Source of the DNA: Branchiostoma floridae
Lineage: Eukaryota > Chordata > Leptocardii > Amphioxiformes > Branchiostomatidae
DNA: 64,000 bases
Reading direction: 5' to 3'
NCBI RefSeq assembly: GCF_000003815.2
Contig: NC_049993.1
Span: 7,473,969 to 7,537,968 of the forward strand
A program made the translations under genes and the position numbers. The notes under the pieces were generated by a model. The model was not told the DNA's origin. It searched no databases and worked only from the letters and a program-made list of their open reading frames with translations. Of the stretch, positions 35,031 through 46,539 are shown piece after piece (position 1 is the stretch's first letter; each line of letters opens with the position of its first letter).

Positions 35031-36905
35031 AATAAAAAGGAAAGGGTCTCCTCCTGTTCGCATAAACTGCGCTTCAAACATGCCGTATGTTCAGCAGAAA
35101 AAGGCACCGTTTCATAAAACCTTTGAGACGGTATAAGCCAATAGATAAAACGGGGGTAGTACCCCCAAATTTGCTTAAGCTACGCGGATTCAAAGATTAA
35201 ACATGTCGTATGTTCAACAGAAATACGCAACATTTCATATACGTCTTGGCAACATATAAGCTAAACGGGGGAGGTCTCCCCTAGTTCGCTTAAACTGCGC
35301 GGATTCAAAGATTTAACTTATTGTATGTTTTACAGAAATACGCAACATTTCATATACGTCTTGACAACATAAAAGCTAAACGGGGGAGGTCTCCCCTAGT
35401 TCGCTTAAACTGCGCGGATTCAAAGATTAAACTTGTTGTATGTTGTACAGAAATACGCAACATTTCATATACGTCTTGACAACATAAAAGCTAAACGGGG
35501 GAGGTCTCCCCTAGTTCGCTTAAACTGCCCGGATTCAAAGATTAAACATGTCGTATGTTCAACAGAAATACGCAACATTTCATATACGTCTTGGCGACAT
35601 ATCAGCTAAACAAGGTAGGTCTCCCCTAGTTCGCTTAAACTGCGCGGATTCAAAGATTAAACATGTCGTATGTTCAACAGAAATACGCAACATTTCATAT
35701 ACGTTTTGGCAGCATATATAAAGCTAAACGGGGGAGGTCTCCCCTAGTTCGCTTAAACTGTGCGGATTCAAATATTAAACATGTCGTTGTTTTACAGAAA
35801 TACGCAACATTTCATATACGTTTTGGCAACACATAAGCTAAACGGAGGAGGTCTCCCCTAGTTCGCTTAAACTGCGCGGATTGAAAGATTAAACTTGTTG
35901 TATGTTTTACAGAAATACGCAACATTTCATATACGTCTTGACAACATAAAATCTAAACGAGGGAGGTCTCCCCTAGTTCGCTTAAATTGCGCGGATTCAA
36001 AGATTAAACATGTCGTATGTTCAACAGAAATACGCAACATTTCATATACCATCTTGGCAACATATAAGCTAAACAAGGTAGGTCTCCCCTAGTTCGCTTA
36101 AACTGCGCGGATTCAAAGATTAAACATGTCGTATGTTCAACAGAAATACGCAACATTTCATATACGTTTTGGCAGCATATAAGCTAAACGGGGGAGGTCT
36201 CCCCTAGTTCGCTTAAACTGCCCGGATTCAAAGATTAAACATGTCGTATGTTCAACATAAATACGCAACATTTCATATACCATCTTGGCAACATATCAGC
36301 TAAACAAGGTAGGTCTCGCCTAGTTCGCTTAAACTGCGCGGATTCAAAGATTAAACATGTCGTATGTTCAACAGAAATACGCAACATTTCATATACGTTT
36401 TGGCAGCATATAAGCTAAACGGGGGAGGTCTCCCCTAGTTCGCTTAAACTGTGCGGATTCAAATATTAAACATGTCGTATGTTTTACAGAAATACGCAAC
36501 ATTTCATATACGTTTTGGCAACACATAAGCTAAACGGGGGAGGTCTCCCCTAGTTCGCTTAAACTGCGCGGATTGAAAGATTAAACTTGTCGTATGTTCA
36601 AAAGAAATACGAACATTTCATATACGTTTTGGCAACATATAAGCTAAACGGGGGAGGTCTCCCCTAGTTCGCTTAAACTGCGCGGATTCAAAAATTAAAC
36701 ATGTCGTATGTTCAAATGAAATACGTAACATTTCATATACGGCTTAGCAAATATATTAACGGGGGAGGTCTTCCCTTCTTGATGGTAAATGACGGTTCGA
36801 AATAAATTATATATATGGCATCCTTCGGTCAATATTGACCATGGTATACACAACATCTCATATAACGTAAAATAGCGCATATAAGCTAACCGTGAGAGGT
36901 TCTCC
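35030..36905. repeat. 115-bp satellite-like array, 13 good units plus decayed ends
   Basis: The segment CTAGTTCGCTT recurs at 35281, 35396, 35511, 35626, 35744, 35858, 35973, 36089, 36204, 36320, 36435, 36550 and 36664 (spacing 114-118). Most units hold a perfect 6-bp hairpin GGGGAGGTCTCCCC, plus CGGATTCAAAGATTAAACAT and AACATTTCATATACGT. Two decayed units lie at each end. Blocks of variants repeat about 691 bp apart. Confidence 0.96.
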
Positions 36906-38755
36906 CCTGTTCGAATTAAACCTTGCGCACAGAAACTTTGAATTCGTCAAATGCTTTCGGAATAGCTAAAAAACACAGAAGATTATTGTATTAGACTTTG
37001 TATTGTATTGTATTTGTATTTGCTGAGGTATAAACATAACATTTTGTACCAGAAAGCGCAATAATTTTCAGTTTTGACTGTTATAAAACAGATGACGCAA
37101 TGTTTTATCTAACACCAGACAAAGGCTTATTACATTTGACTTAGCCGGTTAACATGTATTTTGTAACAGATCTAGAGAAACGGTATTTGTCCGTTTTGAC
37201 AGAAAAGATTTTTGAGACATTTAAGTTGTCTCTTCGGCATACTAAAATACATGTAAAATTCACGTAAAGAAACACAACAGATTAAGTTAGATTTACAAAC
37301 GCTGAAATCTTCCGTAAATGCCAAATGTATGTTTCCGATGCCTTTTATAGATCTTAAAATCTGCTGAAATATTTCTCCGCCTTTAAGGGCTTTATACGTA
37401 TCTCTGAAACTTTGCTTAAAAAGTTGTTTTCGTGCTGTGATAGCTTTGTATTGAAACGTCTTTGTTTTTAGATACTTTTAATGGTGTCTGCAAGAAAAAT
37501 CTTTACAACTAATACATGTTCTGTAAGGTATGGCATCGAGTTCTTAGTTCTTAGCATCTGATCAAACTGTGAAAGTTTTTATTTTTATTTTTTCGACCAG
37601 ACATGTACAGTCTGCTTTCGTGGGTATCGCTCGTCATACGTATCCCAACTCATAGCTTGGGCTTATGTTCTTAGCTTGTAATGCCTATCCATGTCTACTC
37701 ACTGTCTGTCTGGAGTTCAGCCAAACTGGTGCCGGATAGCCTTGCTTTGAAACGTGCTCTTCTGGCCTCTGTATGTTTTTTTTGCATTTAAAGTTGGTGT
37801 TCTTATGTAGCAGCATCCATGTGGTAAATTTGCTGTATCGCCAGAATGATTCATTTGATGCTGGTTTATCAGATTTGTTGCATAAGGAAGTTATATGGTG
37901 GTGATATAATCCTAGAATGATCGTAGATGGTAGTACTGATGCTTTTGTACAATGAGGGAAGCGAACATAACCACCATTTATCTATCTTGTTATCTTACAG
38001 TTAATGTCGGCTTGTGAATTTAACTGGTGGCGGATATCGTTAACGTTCCCAGGAGAACCTTGGGTTGCAACTGGTGCACGCGTACCGTTCTAACGGAGTC
38101 CTGGGCGGTCTTGAAGTAAGCTTGCCGGCTCCACAATCATCCGTCTTTCTTGCCAGTTTTTACGTTCCCGTGCCGAATATCCGGGAGAAAAATGTGTACA
38201 TCCGCTATACATCATGATCAACTGTTGGCCGTGGATGATCGCTCGGTTGGTTGTTACACTAGGCCGTCCACGTTGATGTAATTCTATGGATGACATCCGC
38301 GCTCATTAATTTCGTGGTGGGAAATATCTTTATTTTCAGCCGTTCTCCATAAGAAGAAAAACACGATTTGGCCGATTTATAATGCCACGAAAGCCCCTAT
38401 GAGCGGATTTTTGTTTTGTTTTTGGTCATCAAACCTGTTATGCGTTTGTGCAAGTTACTCATCCAGGACATTGAATTGAAGTTGAATCAATATTTGGATA
38501 CTATAATTTATTTAGAAAAAATGAAGTATTCTTTGTTATGTTATTTTCATTTCACTGATGATAGACAGTGGATGCTGTCTGAAACGTCTGAATGAATATA
38601 GTAGTATCCAGCAGTAGAGTAAAGATTTATCCAACTTGTATTATCAAAACGTGTTTATGTTGGGTCAACATCACAGTGGATAAGAGGACATGGGCCTTAT
38701 TGTGGGTTGGTACGCCATCCATGTTGATTAGATAATTTAGACATTGCCTACCTAC
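36906..38755. other. No gene seen
   Basis: Apart from the 240-bp unit this contains a relic of the 1646-2535 element near 38283-38330 and a GTCTGAAACGTCTG palindrome half at 38577. The rest is anonymous. Confidence 0.4.
37466..37725. repeat. Third copy of the 240-bp flanking unit
   Basis: TCTGCAAGAAAAATCTTTAC, CTGATCAAACTGTGAAAGTT, CCCAACTCATAGCTTGGGCT and CCTATCCATGTCTACTCACT match the copies at 32412-32905, same orientation. Confidence 0.8.
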
Positions 38756-38771
38756 CTACCTGCCTAAGTGC

Positions 38772-38955
38772 CTATGCCAGTGACTGGCCCCTTGCTCCCT
38801 CCGTGATATTTCTCCAGACTGCACGATTCGCCGCACTCCTCTCCGCCAACTTAATACTCTGTCCGATGTCCTTTTCAATCTGGTCTCTCCATCGTTTCGG
38901 GGGTCTCCCCCGTGGCCTGGGCTTTTGGAAATCTTGATAGTATGCTTTGTTGACA
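38772..38955 (-). mobile_element. LINE fragment, C-terminal end
   Basis: Translation contains RGRPPKRWRDQIEKDIGQS and AANRAVWRNI, the RGRPxxRWxDxI...A.DRxxWR signature at the end of non-LTR retrotransposon polyproteins. Only about 60 codons survive. Confidence 0.75.
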
Positions 38956-39735
38956 AGTGTGTGTGGAGGTCTTGTCACAACGTGATTTTAGACACTTTAG
39001 ACATTTGCAGGACTTGATTAATGAGAGACTCTCAGACAATTCCAAAGACGTACGATCGAGACCGGCTCGCACTTTGTTCTTCTGCAACAAGATATCCGTT
39101 TGGCTGAATTCCAGACAGAGGAGCAATCAGTACGTAGTCTAAATGGATAGGGAAAATAACCAAGAACATAAACTTTAGCTATGAGTCTGGGTTGATATTG
39201 CGAGGAATACCCATAAGAGCAGACTTGAAAAATAAAAGATAAAAAGGTTTATTCACTGTCACAATTGACAAGTGGGTCAGGTCGCTTGTTAATTCGGCTA
39301 CTCCTGACTTTTATGTCTCTCTGTAGGGATATAAACACTGAGAGGGAGTCAGAAGAAGATAACCTATCCCCTTTAATGAATGAATGAAGGCCTTTATTGT
39401 ACAGTTTTGCCCAACCGAGCTAAATACAGGTCACAACAAGTCAAAACATGTATATGTATAAAATATAAAATCACAAATCTAGTCTAACACAGAAGTTCGG
39501 CTTTCTCTCGTTTCTTGGTAATAGTGAAAACGTAGGACTAGTCGGTTTAGCTATGGTCGGTTTGTCAAAACGCATGAGGAAGATAAACTTGTCAGTGCTA
39601 CTCATATGTCTAAAATGAGGAAATCTACTTTCTATGTAGCTAAATGGAGTATTTCTATCATTGTCTTCTTGCAATTTTACTTACTTGATCCACCATGTTC
39701 TGTGATGCAATTTGCGTTACCAGCTTTATATTAGC
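38956..39735. other. No gene; LINE tail-like sequence
   Basis: 39378-39450 (AATGAATGAAGGCCTTTATT-GTACAG) resembles the 3' tail of a LINE in reverse, like the ones at 14141 and 58561. Confidence 0.4.
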
Positions 39736-39807
39736 CTGAGTGCTATCCTAGTTCGTTTACCGGAGTATGAGAGCACCAGTATACTAACTAGGATGACACT
39801 CAGGCCA
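39736..39807. mobile_element. 72-bp palindromic MITE
   Basis: GCCTGAGTGCTATCCTAGTT at the left; the reverse complement of the right end is GCCTGAGTGTCATCCTAGTT. A related AGCCTGGTTAGTTTACCGG sequence occurs at 61150. Confidence 0.75.
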
Positions 39808-40271
39808 GCTTTGCATTCCTGTTGTTTCAGAATTTCAGCAGCATTTTTTTTTGCAGCCCGATTTTCTTAGTTCTGGGGTCTCCAGAGGATGTCATGTGAG
39901 TACATAAAAATCAGCTTGGCCTAATGGACCTAATGGCGCCCGAAAAATGATGATTGTATCAGCTAGTGGTGCTTTTTGTGATCAGAGACAACAACCATCC
40001 CTGTTATCTGTAGATTTGTCAGTCTACTGCTTTAGAGAGTAACGTTACTATCATAGAGATGAGGAGTATAGTGTACTCGTAAATGCACTTAACCATTGAG
40101 ACCTGACCTTGAATATCTTCTCCACTGACCGCCTGACGCATGTAGACAAGCTAATTGGTTTGTCAGTTTCCAGCGTTTGGCCGGGCAATTTTGCAGAGGG
40201 CTTGACTTTTTCGGAGCTAGTCTTTGTTCTCTTTCTTTCTAATTCCTTTATTCGGCTTTATGATTTTTGTA

Positions 40272-40515
40272 AAGGTAGTATCCCACTGCACTTGGGACAC
40301 CGGTGCGGCACTGCGGGGTTCGTTCACTGCGGCACTGTTGTGTTATTTTCGCGATTTTAATAATTTAGATATTGCGTAATAAGTATGACTTAGAAAACAA
40401 CAAAATACACAAAACGGAAGAGAAATCGTTCTTTATCTCTGATATTCGTTGAGTCATCTACGAACCCCGCAGTGCCGCACCGGTGCCCTAGGTGCAGTGA
40501 GAGTCCACTTTAAGT
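40272..40515. mobile_element. MITE with about 50-bp terminal inverted repeats
   Basis: Left GGGACACCGGTGCGGCACTG; reverse complement of right GGGCACCGGTGCGGCACTGC, both continuing into GCGGGGTTCGT. Outer parts CCACTGCAC and TCACTGCAC also pair. About 240 bp, AT-rich interior, no coding. Confidence 0.85.
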
Positions 40516-40655
40516 AATGTAGAAGCAACCAAGATGAGGACGTGTACTGTGACGTGGAATATTCTACAAACACGAACTCCGAAAGCATTATCGAATACAC
40601 GAAGAGACGTTTTCTTCAGCGGAAATTCACAAGAGTCTGTTCTTTAACCGTACAA

Positions 40656-41049
40656 AGAAAACAGGGGTTGTTCAGCTCAAACTCCTATAAAAGCTAGCTC
40701 TATTACAGAAACCTCACCTTCATGTACTTAGAAAGCACAGTGTGATAAGGCAACGACAATCTCAATTGAATGAGGGCCTGCATGCCTTTTTCTTTGAGAC
40801 GTATGGAGCCCGCTCTAATTCAATGTTAAGCGTCGCTGGTAAATCATTCCTGACGGTATCCTGAGTTCACCCTTACGCGTTACTGGCGAATCGCACAGTG
40901 CAGAAAGGTCACATTTGCCATGGTGACAATCCAGGGAACCTGACAAGTCAGGTAATCGTTACGGGTTCCCCGCTTGCGTGCATTCAAGCGTTACAAGGTT
41001 TCTTAAGTGCAGTATGTTAAGAATTTGTCAGTTTTGTAACAGGAATAAG
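40656..41049. repeat. 394-bp direct repeat, left copy
   Basis: From AGAAAACAGGGGTTGTTCAG to TTTTGTAACAGGAATAAG. Nearly identical to 43029-43420; few differences, for example TCTCAATTGAATGAGGG versus TCAATTGAAGGAGGG. No TG...CA ends, no primer-binding site, so not an LTR. Confidence 0.95.
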
Positions 41050-43028
41050 TACTGGCGTGGACCAAAATAAAACTCAAGCTATGTGGATAGGATCATGGGA
41101 AAATAAAGAGAAGTGTATGTTGGGTTTACAATGGACCAAAGGACCAGTTAAGGCAATTGGGATCTATTTTGGACATAATCCTCGTGTTTGTGAGTTGTTG
41201 AACTGGGAAAAGAAAATAGAAAGATTGAAGAATGTATTTAACCTATGGAAAAATAGAAAACTAACACTCTATGGAAAAGTAACCGTTGTGAAACAGTTAG
41301 CACTATCTCTGATTACATACAATTTGATGAACATAGACACCCCAGAATGGGTACTTAAGACTGTAGAAAAGGAATGTTGGACTTTGACTTGACTTTATTA
41401 AGATCCACAATTAGCATACAATGGAGTACATTGAAGCTACTCTTCCTGTGGTCTTTATCAACAAACATAACAGGACAAAAACTTGACACACAGGAACACA
41501 TACAATCTTTACAATGTACATAAAATTCACACTTGATAAAAGATAACTTAATGACTACCCGAGCTTATATATATATACAATGGGACCAATTATCTATTGC
41601 AAACCATTCCATGTGCTGGACATTCTGTACAAGAACCTTTTCTTTTGAGCGTTTGTTCTGGGCTTTGGTAGTCTGATAGTTTGGGATTTTGATGAACGTG
41701 TTTGATATCCATGGGACTGCATTTTGACCTGTTTATACAGAGAGACTGGTTGTTTGTTTTGCATTATCTTACGAAAAGTCACTACACTTTTCTGCTGGAT
41801 TCTGTCTTTCACGGACAGCCATCCTAGCGTCTGCAGCAAAGCGTCCCTGCTTGTGTACCTGTGGCAACCAAGGGCGATCCTGGCCGCTCTGTTCTGCACG
41901 ACCTGTAGCCGGTTTATGTTCTTCCTAGACGTACTCGCCCACACCGAACTGCAGTAGTCTAGATGTGTCAGTACAAGGGCCTGAATCAGTTTTATCCTCA
42001 GTCTGCGCGGAAGTAATTTCCTCACCCTGTTCACTTGCGCCATGCTCCTATTACAGTTCTTTACAACATGGTCTATGTGATTGTCGAATGTGAGGTTTTG
42101 GTCGACATGTACTCCCAAAAGCTTGACAGTGGGTACTTGTTGTAAACTCTGCCCCCTGAGTTCCAACTGTAGTGGAGGTGCGACTCTTGTCTTCTTAGAC
42201 GTCCCAACCAGCATGGTCTTTGTCTTGCCGTTGTTCAGTTTAAGCATGTTGTGGTCCGACCATTTAGCCACACATTCTAAATCCACCAGAGTCTTTGTTC
42301 TTATGTCCTGTACAGTGCGTCCTGCTGCATGTACCGTACTGTCGTCAGCATACTGGTCCAGTTCCCCATTCTCTACTGTACTGGACATGTCATTGACGTA
42401 AATACTGTACAGTTGTGGTCCCAAACAACTTCCCTGCGGCACCCCGCATTGCAACACTCGGCTCTGACTGTATGCCCCGTTTGCATAGACCTTTATATGG
42501 AATGGAAAGAAAGATAAGATAAGTAGAAAATGTATGATCAGAGACCACAGCGATGGAGGGATAAATATGGTTGATTTGAGAGCCCAACACCAGGGCTTCT
42601 TAGCCCTTTGGGTAAAGAGACTCAACCAAGGACATAATGTGCAATGGAAACTTATCCCAAAATTCTATTTCAGTCAGTGTGGAAAAGATAATTTGATTTT
42701 CAATATGTAGGGAGGGGGACTGCCCCAAACCACCAGTTATGCCAACCTTTTATAAGGAGATAATATTTGCCTGGCATCAAGCAGGTGGAGGGGTAAAGAA
42801 GGTACCAGAAACAGCAAAAGAGATCATGAATGAGGTAATCTGGGGAAATCAGTATATTAAACTGGGTAATAGAACTTTGTATTATAAACACTGGATTGAG
42901 TGTAACCTCATACATATTCGAGATGTTTTCATGCAGGGGAAAATTTATAAACGCACAAGATTTATTTTTGAAATTATATGACACAAGGAAGTTCCTAGCT
43001 GAACATAATAATGTATGGGGTGCTATAC
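41050..43028 (+). mobile_element. Internal fragment of an L1/Tx1-type LINE, interrupted by a second LINE
   Basis: 41057-41385 encodes KTQAMWIGSW...GIYFGHN, then NWEKKIERLKNVFNLWKNR and KLTLYGKVTVVKQLALS. After the interruption the same protein resumes at about 42491 with WNGKKDKISRKCMIRDHSDG and, one frame over, PTFYKEIIFAWHQA and KHWIECNLIHIRDVF. This is the post-RT region of L1/Tx1-type polyproteins. Both ends stop within coding sequence and frames are broken, so it is dead. Confidence 0.85.
41386..42490 (-). mobile_element. 5'-truncated CR1-like LINE nested in the Tx1-type LINE
   Basis: Open - frame to 41594 with RT motifs VLQCGVPQGSCLGPQLYSIY, the catalytic YADD (QYADDS), GVHVDQNLTFDNHI, HLDYCSSVW and RLQVVQNRAARIALG, ending RFLYRMSSTWNGL. 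These are typical of the CR1/jockey side of non-LTR retrotransposons. The 3' end on the left finishes in an AATAAAGTCAAGTCAA-type tail. Endonuclease and early RT are missing. Confidence 0.85.
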
Positions 43029-43420
43029 AGAAAACAGGGGTTGTTCAGCTCAAACTCCTATAAAAGCTAGCTCTATTACAGAAACCTCACCTTCGTGTAC
43101 TTAGAAAGCACAGTGTGATAAGGCAACGACAATCAATTGAAGGAGGGTCTGCATGCCTTTTTCTTTGAGACGTATGGAGTCTGCTCTAATTCAATGTTAA
43201 GCGTCGCTGGTAAATCATTCCTGACGGTATCCTGAGTTCACCCTTACGCGTTACTGGCGAATCGCACAGTGCAGAAAGGTCACATTTGCCATGGTGACAA
43301 TCCAGGGAACCTGACAAGTCAGGTAATCGTTACGGGTTCCCCGCTTGCGTGCATTCAAGCGTTACAAGGTTTCTTAAGTGCAGTATGTTAAGAATTTGTC
43401 AGTTTTGTAACAGGAATAAG
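43029..43420. repeat. 394-bp direct repeat, right copy
   Basis: See the left copy; together they bracket exactly the LINE-derived block 41050-43028. Confidence 0.95.
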
Positions 43421-44257
43421 GCAAGGACGAATCCCACTTTATAAAGTAACGATAGAAATATTATTTTTCATCATAATATAGGAAGTTTAACTTAAATCTA
43501 TCTCTGGTAATGAAAAAAAAAATTTTCTCTAGCGTTTTGTGGCTTGGGGATTAAAGAACTTTTACGAACTGGTCTCGATTCCAACACTACCGAAATAATT
43601 AGAAAAGCCAACTGGAAAGATAGGCTGTCAGAGAAAGGTCATTACATAGTTGGACTTAGTAAGTTCATCATGAAATTTCCTCTTTTCCAAGAAAAAGACT
43701 GAAGATGGAAATTTGCGTTGAAAATTACAGCTCAACTTTGCTCCCGTCCAACTATGCATTACAACGACTAGCTCACCTTAATTGACCGCTCTTTCCTTTT
43801 TCTTCTGTGGAGAAGAAAGATAAAAATCACATTCATGGCGAACGTGCGAGGTCTAGGTCAAAGGTCCTCGGTGTCAATGTGCGGGGCAGACTTCTCCTTT
43901 CTCATTCTTATCTCATAACCGTGGTGGAAGTGACAGAAAACTGCAAGTGATATGTTGCGTGCCCGTAATTCTAATGAAAGTGAGTCTTCAGATCTAGATC
44001 TCAGAAGTTTGGCATCCCGCTCGCACCAAGCCAGGCGAGCACGATCAAATCAGAGAGGCAACAGGGCGCTTTCTCCGAAAGGCTCAGGCTAGGCGCATTA
44101 GACAGATCTATGCCAAGGACGTTACATCTTGTTTGCTGTTTGCGGTAAAGTTTGTAGGTATAGTTGGAAAGGCACGTGCAGCCAACCCTCCATCAACACT
44201 ACTCTGACTCCTAGCTTGATTTGATCTCCCTGCATTACCGGCGCCTAGACAATTTAG

Positions 44258-44385
44258 TAGTCTCTACCAGACTCCGGATCGCTGGAAACAGTGTTCCTTG
44301 CCGGCTATATTTCTCTGGCCGCCTTACTCCTCTATTGGTTCCATTTCTACGATTTTTCCAGCGATCCGGAGTCTGGTAAAGACTA
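44258..44385. mobile_element. 128-bp MITE with 9-bp target duplication
   Basis: TAGTCTCTACCAGACTCCGG at the left; reverse complement of right TAGTCTTTACCAGACTCCGG; 29-bp arms with one mismatch. ACAATTTAG is duplicated at 44249-44257 and 44386-44394. Absent from the matching place in unit 2. 9-bp duplications suggest a Mutator-like family. Confidence 0.93.
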
Positions 44386-45029
44386 ACAATTTAGCACCGG
44401 ACAGCGGACTTTGCGTTACACTGACTACTCTAACTCCCTGTCCACACTGCAACTGCTCGTTTCGTATAAAAATAGGTTTATACAAGTTGTGCAATTGCCA
44501 GAATTACTACGCTGGCTATCTCACCTCACCTATCCCTTGACCTTTGTATGGGTCGTTGCCGGCTATAAGGAGATTATTTTTGCCATATGCTTGTAACAGT
44601 GGGGTTCACCACCAAACATTCACTTGCTGGTTTCAATTCCATTTAAAGCTGCCCAAATAATTAGAAAGGCCAACTGGAAAGATAGGCTGTCGGAAAAATG
44701 TCATTGCTTAGTTGGACTTGGACCGAGTTTCTTGTAAATTCATGTAGACATTTCATCTTTTCCCAGAAAGACTGGAGAATAATAGTTGTGGAAATTTGCG
44801 TTGAAAATTACAGCTCAGCTTTGATCCCGGTCAACGACTAGCCCACGTCAATTGCCAGCTATTTCCTTTCTTCTAATTCTATGGAGAAAAAAAATCATAT
44901 TCATCCGAACATGTGAAGGTCAAGGATAAAGTCCTCGGAGTCAATGTGCAGGGCAGACCTCTACTTTCTCCTTCCTTCTAATCTCATCGTGGTGAAAGTG
45001 AAAGAAAACTGGCCCTGATGTGTTGCGTG

Positions 45030-45552
45030 TAGCCTTCATAGCAGGCTCTCTATGGCCTTTGTTTGGCTCATAATACACTTTTGTTGGCCATTATCTGTGC
45101 ACCTAGGCCAATTTATATATAATGCTATGCAAAAGAGAATTAGTGCTTTAACAATGTGAAATACACTATGCCGCCATATATTATTCATATATCTTGCTAG
45201 ACTAGTATACTGATGTAAGTAGTTTGTAGTTGTTAGTTACACGTAATTTGCCATACATTGTACCTGTTGCAATCGTTGTGCAATAAACTTGACTTGACTT
45301 GACTTTATCTTTTTACTGTGAGGCTGATTGCCGGCCTTCGCTGATCGAGGGGCCAATAGACCAGCGAAGGCCGGCAATCTACTCTCCAAGCAGAGGTTGA
45401 GTCGCGTAGATATAGTAGTAGTCGGAAAAATTACACCGGCGCTCCTCTTACAGCTTGGAGAGTACGGCAATCAGCGACCCAGTATAAAAAGCAATGGCCA
45501 ACAAAAGTGTATCATGAGCCAAAAAGGCCCAGAGAGCCTACTATGGAGGCTA
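45030..45552. mobile_element. 523-bp foldback element with 9-bp target duplication
   Basis: TAGCCTTCATAGCAGGCTCT at the left; reverse complement of right TAGCCTCCATAGTAGGCTCT; arms about 60 bp. TGTTGCGTG at 45021-45029 and 45553-45561. The unit-1 paralogue (about 43951) has a single TGTTGCGTG, the empty site. The interior holds two more hairpins (ATTGCCGGCCTTCGCTG at about 45329 with its complement at about 45363; TACTCTCCAAGC with GCTTGGAGAGTA) and a LINE-type TTGACTTGAC tail at 45287-45305. Confidence 0.95.
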
Positions 45553-46539
45553 TGTTGCGTGCCCATAATTCTAATGTAAGTGAATCTTCAGATCTTAGAA
45601 GTTCGGCACATCCAGCTTGCACCAAGCCAGGCGAGCATGATCAAATCAGAGTGGCAGCAGTGCGCTTTTCTCCGAAAGGCTCAGATCTACACGCCGACTA
45701 GGTGCATTAGATAGCTTTCAAGTCGATAATGGCATGCAAATGTGAAGCTTTTTACAGCATGTGATCTATGCCAAGGACATTACATCGTGTTTGCTGTTTG
45801 GGGAAAAGTTTGTATGTATGGTTGGAAAGGCAGGCCAGAAAGGCACGTGCAGCCAACCTCCATCAGATGCTACTCTTGCCTGATTTAATCGCGCTTCTAT
45901 ACATTGCCTAGCGCCTACATTGCCGGCGCCTTGACATTTGAGTTTCTCCTTTTTTGAATGACATTTGACATTCTCCTCCGGACAGCGGAGTTTGCGTTAC
46001 ACAGACTACTCTAACTAGCTGCCCACACCGCAACCTGGTTTCGTACAAGAATAGGACTATAAAAGTAGTGCATTTACCAGAATAAGTATGCTGGCTATAA
46101 CAATATTTTTGCCATAGGCTTGGCGCCAGTGGACTTGTAACAGTGGGGTTCAAGCGCCGCCAAACTGACCATGCCTAATGGTCCGACCTTTTATCATAGT
46201 GGTTAGCGGCGTTAGGTTTGTGAGCTGGCGGCCCAGGTTTGAATCCAAGGAGCCAGGAGACCTTATTACATTTCAGTGGTTCAATGACAAAGAAAATGAC
46301 AAAGCAAAGGAATCACATGGTTGAGATAAGTTATGATAGATTTTTCTGTGTTCTCCCAAGGAGGTTAAAAAAAAACCCTCATTTGTTCTCCTTAGCAGTT
46401 AACACAATAACAGATTAGCCACTGGCAAACTGAAGATACAGTACTTAACCCCTAGCTGGTAATACTACAACTGCAGGAACCTTGCACTCTGTATACTAGT
46501 AACTTTTAAATGTTTATCACCATGATTTGAGGGATGAAA

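Larger units (their letters stand above)
43560..46160. repeat. Tandem duplication of a unit of about 1 kb
   Basis: Unit 1 about 43560-44610 and unit 2 about 44640-46160. Shared stretches in the same order: AATAATTAGAAA-GCCAACTGG, TTGCGTTGAAAATTACAGCT, TGTTGCGTGCCC-TAATTCT, GCACCAAGCCAGGCGAGCA, CCGGACAGCGGA-TTTGCGTT, CTTGTAACAGTGGGGTTCA. Unit lengths differ because each received its own MITE. Short open frames starting MLRARNSNESESS (unit 1) and MLRAHNSNVSESS (unit 2) are not recognised. Confidence 0.9.

Noticed and set aside
35030..36905. CRISPR array
   Set aside because: The whole 115-bp unit repeats, without unique spacers, in a eukaryotic genome.
40656..43420. LTR retrotransposon (two 394-bp direct repeats around RT sequence)
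   Set aside because: No TG...CA ends, no primer-binding site or polypurine tract, and the RT fragments are of non-LTR type, in both orientations and broken.
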